Of a DNA stretch of 64,000 nt, positions 1 through 12,300 are shown piece by piece (positions within the stretch are counted from its first letter, which is position 1; the number at the start of each line of letters is the position of its first letter). Source of the DNA: Chrysomallon squamiferum (lineage: Eukaryota > Mollusca > Gastropoda > Neomphalida > Peltospiridae); contig CM022671.1 of the NCBI GenBank assembly GCA_012295275.1, positions 20,008,822 through 20,072,821 of the forward strand, in the 5' to 3' direction. The notes below the pieces were generated by a model. That model did not search any database. It had not been told where the DNA came from and saw only the letters and a list, made by a program, of their open reading frames with translations. The translations under genes and the position numbers were made by a program.

Positions 1-255
1 GTAAATAAATAAGTAAAATAACAAACAATTAAACAAACAAACATTTAAATATCTGCATAAATAAATTAATAAATACTGTCATAAATAGATCATAAAGGAT
101 GAAACAATCATTAAAATACAAATTATATACATTTTTACAAAAAAGGTCCATGCACTAATTTTACTTTCTTATTTCTAATCTTCAAAAATTGGTTGGTAAA
201 AATTGTAGTAAAAATTGGATAAACATTTAAAATATCCTGTAAGTTATCAACTGAC

Positions 256-376
256 TTGAATCATGTCTGTCATCTGCTTTGTTATGGCTCCAGGAAAATC
301 GTAACTCAGTACAGATTTGGCTAACTTGAACAGTGATTCATCTGCTGAAAGAATTGTCTGTAGAACTTTCTGGAAG
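256..376 (-). CDS. EPG5: EPG5 exon 20 (last in window)
   Basis: Completes a Gly codon, then FQKVLQTILSADESLFKLAK through AITKQMTDMIQ, phase 0 before GTCAGT. The remaining 255 bases to the window edge are AT-rich intron with no further exon seen, so the gene continues outside. Confidence 0.88.
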
Positions 377-3300
377 CTAAAAATTTATGTTGTGAAAAAA
401 AAAAATTATATATATATGTATATATGTATATGTATATATATATATAAACAATGTAGCATAAATTCTGTTTTAAAATATAAAAAGTATTCTTCAAGAAAGG
501 AGGAAACAAAACCAGTAAAGACATTTCTTCTTCAATATGTACTTCCTAAAAGGAGTAACTTTCAGTTACTATTAAGATTCTCAGTAAAAATATGTTATTA
601 AAGAGTGTTTAATTATCTGTTGTCTGTAAATACTCACCCCTCACTTTGTAGAAAATACTCTGACTTCTGATAGAAGTAAGGCACCAAACAACTGATGACA
701 TGAATGCTTGCAGTAAACTGGTTGCATGCTAGCAAGTTTAGAAGGTGATCCATACCTTCTGTAGCAACACATGTAATACTGAAAAAAGGGGAAAAAAAAG
801 AAACATTTCAAAAATATTTTTTTCCATTCCATAAAATCATGTTTTCTTAAATAACTCTATTTTTCGAATATTTCTCTGTAATACTTTAATGCTTAGTTTA
901 GTTTCTATATTTCTTCATTCAATAAATTTTAAAGTATGTTTGCAAATGAAATTTAAATAAATGAGAATGTTTTTCTAATGTTTTTTCAGTTCTCAGAAAT
1001 ACCACCAAAGATTGTTTTAGTTTATTTCATCACTGCCTTTTTTTTTCATTAAAAACTAAATTATTTTTTATATTCTGCACATCTTTTCTTAAACTGGTTT
1101 CTTTTAACTAAAAGATTTTGAAATTACAATTATTAAAATTAGTATTCTCATTTACATGCGATTAACATTAATTAACATTACACACATGCAATATAGTCAA
1201 TATGTTTAAAACATACTCATGTCCTATATTTGTCATCACCAGAGCTATATAGCAAGCCATTGGATTCTTCTGTGACACTCCTATGACAAGAGGCATCAGC
1301 CAGTTATCTTTGGTCATGTCTGGAGGGACACATTCATCAGTAAATCTGTATGTATTTGACACAGTGGACTGCATGTGCAGTTTCAACTTCAGAACCAAAT
1401 CCCAAGACCAGTTGTTGAAAAGTTGCTCATTGGTTTGGTTCTGCCTCACTACTGAAGCCATCTGCAATTAAAAAATAAAAGAGACTGAAATTCATGTAGT
1501 ACAAATAATCTAGACATTTTCTGATCAGTTTTGGTATGTATAGGTGTGTGTTTGTACATATTTATAAAACTTTGTACGTATTTATGTATGTATGTATGTA
1601 TGTATGAATGCATGTATGCATATACATCTGTTTGCCTATCTACCTATCATCAATAGATAGACTAATATATAAAAGCAATAACATTTGGACTAAATTTATT
1701 CAGAGAAAAATGTATCAGTCAATCTGTAATTAATATCTACATAAAGATTTAGTTCTTGAATATATAAAAAATACATTGGCTATTACTTGGAATGTTGAAA
1801 ACAAATACAATTCATTATAATATCTGGACTACATAATGAATATAAATGACAATGACAGAAAAGAAATGTAACTTTCAATTAATATACAAACCTGGCGAAT
1901 TCCCTCACCAATGACAGAACTCATGTTGCGGTTTGAAATAAACTTGTTGTAGGCTTCAGCTATCAGAAGAGCAACCTGCCGATGTAGTCTAATTGACAGC
2001 ACTGGTTTACCTGTCTGAAAACATAAAGTACTTTTTAAAATAATATATACATATATATATAAAAAAACTGAAGGCACTATAATTATTAGATGTTTATCTT
2101 AGAACTGTGTCATCATTGCTTTTCTAAACTTGACGCTAATTTTTCCTGAATTCCTCTCAATCTGAACAATTTGAAATTTGCATGATCTTTTTACTTGAAT
2201 AATTTCAATATGTATGAGATTCATATGCAGTAATGTAAATATAATTTTCACCATTGGACACAGTTAAATGAGACAACTGATACAGCACAACAGTTTCAGT
2301 TTATTAAAAAATAAGAGTAATAGGAATTAATCATTTTCTCTAAATATCATGTGATCCTTATACAGATATATAAAATAACAAATGTACCTGTTCACTGATG
2401 TTCCAGTTCATGTGACTAAGAACATTGCGAGCAAGCTGGTTTTCAGCTTGAGATATGTCATTTGTTAACAGCCACTGTCTTAATGTGACCATATCATCAT
2501 CTGAGGGCATCCACTTCTGAACAGGCAGATCTTGAAATAGGTACAATGACATCTACAAGGGAAAAATATTTTAAAATGTAAAAAGGAGAGGAAAAAAGGT
2601 ATATTTTGGAAAATAAATCAAGCAAACAAACAAACAAACAAAAAACAACCAGATACAAACAAAACCCCTAAAACAGGTAGTTATTGAAAATCAATGTGTT
2701 ATACTGAAATCAGAAGAGGAGATGATTGAAGTACAATAATGTTCAGTATCTAAATTTGTTTTGAATATGTTAAATATTATAAATTTATTAAAGCATATTT
2801 ACAAAGAAACAAAAAAAAAGAAAGAAAGAAGAAAAAACTGAAATATATATATATAAATCAATAAATAAATTTTAAAGTACTAACCATTCCTACTTGAGGC
2901 ATAACTTCTTTTACTCTTTGTAGAAGCAGTGACAAAATGAATGGGTGCTTGATCATTATAGAATGCAACAACTCACGACCAACTTTGGAACAAAATTCTC
3001 TTGTATGATTACATACATAGGATATCTGAAACAAACATTATATATAAAATATAACTACTAGTTCTAGCAGTAGATCTGATTTCTGACCCAATAGAACTGC
3101 CTATTTATTGATAAGTCTTTTAATAAGAAACCCAGTTTTACCTCAAAGACACCAAAAGTAACAGTCTGAATGAATTCTCTCTCAGCATCACTGCGACACT
3201 GGGCCATGTTGGCAAATGTTGTTAACAGGTAGATTGTCTCACTGGTTTGTAGACTCATCAAATTATCTGCTAACTGCTGCCTGCTATCAGGATCTGCACA

Positions 3301-6300
3301 AAAGTAATAGAAAGTAATTATGTGTTGTTGTTTTTTAATTAATAAAAAAACCAGTGGAAGATGTTTTTGTTCATATAATAAACTTAAGAAAACCTATGCT
3401 TAAAATTTAAAAAAAAAAAAAAAAAAAAAATGAAGCAAAATAAATAAATAAAAATTAGAAAAGACTGAGATGATTAAAAAATCCATATGCAGATCCATGA
3501 GGATTCTCAAATGAAACACATCCTTCCTATTTTTTTACAAGTACCAGTAATTTTTACCAATATAATAAAATTAATTTCATCCTTAATTTTTCTCTGTAAT
3601 TCTGATATCCAATCATTGGCCATACTGGCCTATCACTGACCTAGAATTTCAAAAATGGAAAAAAAAAAATAATAATAATAAAAAATAAAACTTGCAAAAT
3701 GAAATTTAAACAATTTTTAATTTGAATAATGTCCACACCTTTTAGATAGCCTCTACAGAAGTCTACTGATGGTAGATTATCAAGGTCCAGAGAATGACCT
3801 TGACCTAAATGAAGAATGTAGAGTAACTGCCACATACTGTCTGAAGAAACACAGGTATAAGGCATGTCAGCCATGAACTGCCAGGACCCCAGTCTGTAAG
3901 AAAAAAGGAATCAAAATGTAGTCATGCCTTTCACATATAAATAAATAAATTTATGTTTCTCAAACATATTTTTTTCTTTTCCTTTCAGTTTGACAAAAAT
4001 ATTTAAATTTTTCTCATGGCTAAAAATTCATCACTTGTAAAATATGTGGGATGATTACAAATATCAAACTGTTAGTAATAACTTTAAAAAAAAAAAAAAA
4101 AAATATCTGAATTATAAAATACTGTCATAGCAATAAACAAAAAATAACTATCTTCTTTTGGAAAATAAAAGTAGTCATAATTTTATTTTTATTTCTCAAA
4201 GCAGCAAATATATACAGTGACCGAGATGATAAAGTAATCATATACAACAAAATAATAAAGACTTTCTGAAAAACAAGTGCAAAAACATAACTGAGTCCTT
4301 AGCCAAAAACAAATAACAGCCCAGAATGGAATGGTGACTATCATTTAATAATGTCGTAGCAGAATAAAAACACTTTGTAAAAATAAAACATTTATTTTTT
4401 GAAATATGAAATTTGTAAGCTTAATATTAAATGATGATTTAACTTTGCTATTGACTTTAGCTAATAGTACTTTCAAAATAACAATAGCAATGTGCAAAAA
4501 AGAAAAACCAATTGAAAAAAGAAGAAAGAAATGAAATAAAGAACTGCAAACAAACACAAACTATGTAAGATCTACTCACTGCCACACACCATCCTGAAAT
4601 CTGAAAGATATCATTTTGTTCTGTTTAGAACAGCCTGACTTTTTATAAATTAACATAAGTTAGAAAGCAGTTATACTGTAAAGCCAAGCAGCTTCCTAGG
4701 ATGTGGCCTTCTTTTCACATTATAGGTATTTTATAATACACGGTTGTTCATTCTTTTCTTTTTTTCACATGTATGTACACTGTTACATGTTTGTTGAATA
4801 ATTTCAGTCTTTTCCAAATCTCATATTATATATCTTTTATTTTTCAACTTTGGTAGGGAATAAAATTTTCCAGTGATGCAAGATTTTGAAAAAACATTTT
4901 ATATTAAGTGCAAGAAATGACAAAACAAAAATACAGAATGTTTTGGGTTAAACAAAAATATAATGAGCAACAAAAGAATGTTTTGTATTATATTATTCAA
5001 ATGATATCACTAATTGAAAAATATGGAGCAAAACAATGCAGTCTGTCAACATGGTATTTTGAAGGTCTTTTATTGTAAAAAGGATTCACAAAAACAATGA
5101 GATTTATTTACAGTTTATTCTTGTTATAAAAAGTGTGAATAATACTGGACTTTGCTCAACAAAGGCCTCTTTGAATTAGTTTATTCAATGCTCCTAATGA
5201 AATATTAAACATGCAATGGCACTAACAAATAATTAATGAACTGAAAACAGAATTTACTTTTGTGCAGTGAGAATACATTCAGTAGCTCTCATAAAGAAAT
5301 GGTCAAACTCAAGCTGAAGTTTATCCAGTGTGACTGGTGGTAACTTGTTAGTATTGTATGCCTTGAAGTTGAGCCAGTGATCAGATACAAAAGATACAGT
5401 TTGTCTGAAAAATAAAGTACAGCATAAAAAAAAATATATTTATATGAGAATCTGAAAAATAAACCATGCTTTTTTTGTTTAATGATATATTTGCATATAT
5501 AAATGAAAATTTTTCTGTTTAGTTCTAGGAGCAAAACATATTTATAATTCAGATTTTATTCATAAAGAATAATTTAATGTTGCCATTTCATATATGATCA
5601 ACAACACCAGCAGAGTAACCATTCAAAATTAAATATTAAAACTTAAAAAAAAAAGAAGAAATTAATAAATACCTTATCATTTTGCCAAGTCTCTTGTTGA
5701 GCTGGCGGTAACGAGCCATGTTGTATGTCTTTAAGCCACCACCAAGTATAGTAATCCAACAAGTGGCAAAAGCAAATACTCGAATCATCACAGATTCTGT
5801 GGTAAACCCAATGTCATATTCAACATTTCCTAAACAAGATAAATAATATTTGATTAAAAACAGTTAGTTACAACAATAAATAAATTTAAAAAAATTAAAA
5901 TAAATAAATAAATAAATTTTAAAAAAATATAATAATAATAATACAAATAATGTTATAAAATCTATTCAAGGATATATTGATTTATATTTAAATTTGTTTT
6001 GACTGTCAGATCACATGAAAAAACAATAACTATATATTTAAATATCCTTGTGGACAAACTGCAGGTAAGTGGGTTATATGATATATAAAATGTGGAACCC
6101 CAAAACTGAAACTTATTCTAAAATACACCCACCAGAATAGTTAACTGATGCTCTGAGTAAGTGAGCAAATACCAATGTGACAGGAAACTGCTGGAGTATT
6201 GAAACAATGTCATTTTCATGAAGATAAAGCCAAATATTGCTAGGATCTTCATCCTAAAATAAATGAAATATTTGTCATTCATTTTTAATATTTTTCATTT

Positions 6301-9300
6301 TTTTCAGTAACTGATAAAATCAAAAAGTCAGAGAAACTGACAGAAACAGAGATAATGACAGAGGAAGAAAGAGTGAATAAAATAAAAGACAGCAAAACAA
6401 AAAGAAAACAAATATCTAAAATGAAAAAATAATTATTCACTTAACATTGTATATTAATAATCAAAGATAGATAATACTAGACAGCACCTTCTGTTAGCAA
6501 AATGACCATCGAAAAAATACCAAATAAAAACCTTTCTGTTTCTGATATGTAAAAAGTACTGTAAACAAATCTAAATTAAGTCCATGCTCATATTTTCTAA
6601 AACTACTGTTATGAATTAAAACAATCAGAACAATATAAAGAGATCTGTTAATTGCTGAAGACAATAGTAGTTATTAATGTTACTGTAACAAAAGTATCCC
6701 TAATTAAACTGTCAAATATGAGAGTTTTATAATCACTTATAGTATGGTATTTATAACATTTATTAATTAGATTAACTGAAGCTTAAAATTTACCTCTTCC
6801 CCATCTGAATCAACCATGGTCCAAGTATTTTCCATTTGTAAACTGTGTGATGTTAGTGAAGTCCTCATCTGACACATAAAGTCTTCTCTTGCTCTAAAAT
6901 ACAGTTATCTTATTAATAATAACTAAAATTAAAAACATTAATCAGAAAAAAAAAATCAGTCCTAAAAATTAATTTCATCTTCTACTGCTTTTTTCAGTTA
7001 AACTACAAAATATCTGCAATAACTGTATATGCTCAGAAATATTTATGCAAATTGGTCTTCTTTAGATTTTTAAATTTTTTTTATTTCAATGACATTCAAC
7101 AGTTTTTCTACATTACATGGAATTAATTTTAAATCTGTTTTTTGCAATACCATCAAATTCAAGATCAATATGTATATCAATAAATGTGATTATCCAGATC
7201 CTATAAAAGGCATTTTCACAATCATACACACAAATGCATAAAAGCCAAAGAATATATGAAACACTGATGAAATTTGATTGCTACATACAATGTTGGCTGC
7301 AATAATGTTGACAATGCTGTCACTATATGATCTAAAAGAGGACTGCCAAAGCTGTGAGATACATCTCTAGTTGGTGGAGGCAGAATCTGGATAAGTTTGG
7401 ATGCCCATCTGCCAACACCAGCAGGACATCTCAGAACATGGTTCAGTATGAACAAGTGGTCTTCAAATGTTGCCAGTCGCAGAAGTCTAGCAACCTGAGA
7501 AGATAAACAACAATTAGATTAATTGGTAATGTTGATAAAGATTTATGTTTACTTTATATATTAAAAAGTATATGCACATATACAATACACCTGACAACAT
7601 ATTATTGTTAAGTTCAATCTTAAGAAGAAAAAACATGAAACTTAAATTCCATATAAACTACTGTAATTATACTGCACAGGTCAGCTTTATATAATATATA
7701 AAAGTAAAAATTAAACATTTTATGAAATGAATTAAATATATGTTATTAAAAAAAGAAAGAGTTGAAAGAATTATATGAAAACCTTGTGAAATATAACATT
7801 ACAAATAAAATGAAGAAAGAAAGTTCCATCACATGACCAGATATAGAAAATGTTATTAGTGACTGTAATTTGAAAACTCATTAGGAATAATAAACTGCAC
7901 TTGAGGTATTACACAGGAGATATTTTCTCTCTGTGTCTAAACAAAACAAAATAAAAGTGATTTTGAATAAATAAGCCCAAAGTGACAGAAAATGAAAATG
8001 ATTTTGCCAGTCAGAACAATTATGTGTTGAACAACACAGATTCACTACATTAACATATAACATTCTACCATTTTTTCAGTCCAGACTCGGATATGCTGAA
8101 GAAATTCGTTATCTTTGCATGGACGTCTATGGAACATGAAAAGCACAGATATACAGTCCTTGAGTTTTTTCAATTGATGAACATTTTCAGCTTTCTGAAC
8201 CAACAAAGCTAAAATTAAAAACATATTAAAAATAAATTTTCAGACAACATACAATTTGTATACAAGCCATAGATTTGATGACAAAATGAAAAAAAATAAA
8301 AATGAAATAATAATTAAAGAGATATACCACTAAATTAATAATAATAATAACAAAATGTGTTGTAAAATAAATGTAATTGTAAATAAACAGCTCACTCTCT
8401 AATGAATTCATAAATGTAATCTGCTGGTGTCATTTAATAAATAAATTGCCTACTTAAGAATTCATTTATCAATGAATTTTGTTTATCAGTCACTGGATTA
8501 ATGATAAGTTCAATAATAACAAAATATTTCACCCATAAAATAGAATAAATAATAAATTTATTTACTATAAATAATTAAAGAAATGTGTCACTATATTATG
8601 CAAGTAGCTTTGTTTTGATATTTTCTTTTCTTAATAATATTTGTTTGTTTGCCAATTAACATATGTGATTCTTTACACATGAGAAACAGATGTATTTTCA
8701 CTTTTTGATGCAAGTAATTAAGTAAAATATAAGTTACTTTGTCCCAATTTTCATTTATGAACCAGTATATGTTACTTGTTACTAGAAGAATGCACCTATT
8801 ACATGCAATTAATGAAAATAATTATGTGTATTTCCTTTTATTTTGTATTATGCTGCATTTAGTGAAATACGATAGTATAATAATAACAATGTTAAAAATA
8901 CATTCACTGAGTTATTAATGGAAATAACATTAAATTCATATTTTTCACCTTAATATCATGATAAAATTAACTTTATATGTTAACATAAAACTGTTAAGGG
9001 AAAACTATCATCTTTAAAAATTTGCCACTGCAAGTCAAACATTCCTATAAAATAGGTGTTACCTTGAACAGGGGCATTTTTTGGAATATCTCGTAACAAT
9101 GGTGACTGTGTTAGGAAAGAATACACATATGATTCAACCTGAAGTCTAAAAATAAATGAAACACATATTCAAAACTATTACAAGATGAGTTATAGAATAA
9201 TATTTTTAAACTTTTACATGAAAATTAGTTCTTAAAAAAGGTCATAAATGATATCCATTACATAAATAATTAAAATTTTGGTTTTTAAAAATAAATTAGG

Positions 9301-12300
9301 TGAAAACAAGTATAAAAACAAAGACAAATACCTTGAGAGTTGTGCAGAATATGCATACAGTGACAGCCTCTGTTGAACTTCATCTCGAATTGTAAGCAGA
9401 GTCTGTTTCATACTTTCCATAGCTGAAGTATTCAGTTTACACATTTCATACATATGACTGGCTGTGACCTTTGACCCATCACCACAAACACCCTGCAATA
9501 TAACAAGAGATGATTAGTCTATTTCTGTGAAAAAACACACACTCATATGAACAGACACACCCATTCATCTACATGCACAAACACACACAATAATTTTGAT
9601 TTAGATTTAGATTTAGATTTAGCATACGATAACAAAAAATATACATCTAGAATCTCAAATTTAAAAAAATGATAAATGAGAATAATTCTTAATTTATGAG
9701 AGAAAAAAATAAAAGAATACTGATAACAAAATTAGTATATATTACTCTCTATATATAATTTTTTTTATCAGATACAATATATATATATATATATATATAT
9801 AGTATCTGATAACAATACTAAATGCATTACATGTTTCCAATTATAAAACATTAATAACTGAGAAGTTTGACATTTTTTAAGCTTAAAGGAGAAAGAAACA
9901 TTATTACTGGTACAAAGGTTAAACATCAATGTATATAATAATATTATATACATTAGATGTATGCAGTGGCATACCTTAGATATAGCAAGCATAGCATGTG
10001 CTATGAGAACCATTAAAAAGCATTTTCTATTATACTTAATTTTTGAGCTGGTAAAGTAATACGAAGGATGGCTTTCAGACATTTGGACAGAGGAGCAATT
10101 TCAGTGCTTGCCATAGGTGCTATTTTCCATTGATATGCCCCTGCATATATGTAATTCTAAAACCTTTATAACTGAGAAGTTCAATTAATAAGAGATAATA
10201 GATTACATACACTATATCAGAGGTCTCACTACATACTGTAAGAGATGGCAGGCCCGCCATCCCTTACAGCTTATAACGAGTTCACCTGCTATTCGCCACC
10301 TGTTTTTTAGTGAACTTCATTTTGTATAATAAATTAAACAGACACTTTGATATTATCTAACTGCTAGTACAATAATCTTGTTAACAGTTAGTGCATTTGA
10401 AGCAATTATTTGTAGGAGTATTTTTGACAAACAAGTAATTTAAACATTGTTCAAAGTACTTGTACCCTGAATATTTTCTGTACCATTCCTTCGTTTAACT
10501 TGCACCAGTTATGCCAATTCCTGCCATCTGTTTCACAAATGCTGGGGAGACCACTGCTATATATATTACAATTAATATAATATTTGTTTTGAATATGTTT
10601 GTATAACCAGGTTATTTAATTTTCTAATAGGTAATGTAACAACAACAACAACAATAATATAATAAAACATTTTTTAAAATAAATTCCATGACCCAGACCT
10701 CAGCAGTTTCTGTTTGTGTGGTTGTGATCCACACTTCTTCAATGAGCTGGACATAAGCATTCTGTAGAATATGAATATCATCTTCTGCACTGAGCAAATT
10801 CTTACGTGACCTAAAGTAATTAAGTAGGATTTCAAAAAACTCATGATTTTCCTTCTTTGCTTCATTCTGAAAAAAAAAAGAAGAAAAGAGACACACTCCT
10901 ATAATAAATTATTCTAAATGCACTAAATTCATCCCTAATGGTTGAATGATTCTACAGCTACATAATTAAAAACCGTATTAATAAATTAAAATAATTTATT
11001 TACTTGTTTATATATTTATTTATACCAGCAATAGTATAGTATTTTACTATTATATTAGTAGATAATCAAAATACTATTGTAACTATATTCAATTAAGCAT
11101 CATCCTTTTGTGGTTAAATAAAGTTATTATTATTTACTTAATAAACAATCATTTAAAAAACACAAAACAAGAGCAAAAAAAACAACAACAAAAAAAATCA
11201 ATAATAATAATAATAACAATAATAAATAAATAAACAAATTAATTAAAAGTAGTAACACATCTTTAGAAAATCTGTGATTACGAATTCATCATTATAAAAA
11301 TATACCTGAACAAACTCCTGTATTATCTGAGGATTTAACATCAGCTGTTTGTTGTAGTAAAGTGACTGAATTTGCTCCATTGTCATTGGCTTCAAATAGT
11401 TCTGTTCTTTTGTTTCTCTGTATATTTTTCTGTGTAAAACCTTTTCTTTATTTTCACTTTTGGAGTCAACTTGTTTTTCCTCTTTTCCTTTTACACATTC
11501 TCTTGACCTCTCTGCAACAACTGATGCAAGAGTTTTCTCAGTTAAAGGATCTTGAAAGTATGATGGTTTGAGAGGCTCATGTCTGGTTTCTTCCGCTAAC
11601 TGTTCAACAGTTTTTGAATGTGTAAATTTTATCTCATAGGATTTGGTTTTTTCAGTAAAAGTAATGACATCTTTTTGTTTTATATTAATCACCTCAGCTC
11701 CAGTTGTTGAATCAGGATGTGCGGCCATTTCACTTTGAGTATGACTCAAATCAGATTTTTCCTGTGCTTTCTCATTTTCAAGTTCCACAGAGCTTTTAAT
11801 GATCACAGGTTCAGTTTTTAATGTACCTATTCCACATTCAATAACTGGAATCTTCAAACCTTCTGAGACTGTTTTTGATTCTGAGCCTGCATCAGTGCAT
11901 TCATCATGTTTTGTTTTCTGATTATTGTCATCCTGAAAGGTCTTCTCCTCACATGTTTCCAGTTTTGATTTACTACTACTATCATCAGATACTGTCTGTT
12001 CAGTGTCTTGTTTTTCTTCAATATGAAACTCAGCACTTTGTATGCAGTCTTCATTTTGTGTCTTTGTTTCTTCTGTGCCAGACACAAGATGACCATCAGG
12101 ATCAGATGGTGGGATGGATTCTTTATTATCCACTAATGTTTCAACTGGCAAAGATATTTCTGCTGTAGTCTCAGACAGTTTATTTCTGCTGCTAACCTTT
12201 TCTTTATAATGCATAACTTCTTCATGTTTTGCAGTAGTCTTGTTTTCACACTCCTCTTCATTAAGTTTTTCACACTTCTCTTCATTAAGTTTGTCTTGAA

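Noticed and set aside
9598-9621. Possible interstitial telomere repeat
   Set aside because: The unit is GATTTA, not TTAGGG, and only four copies exist.
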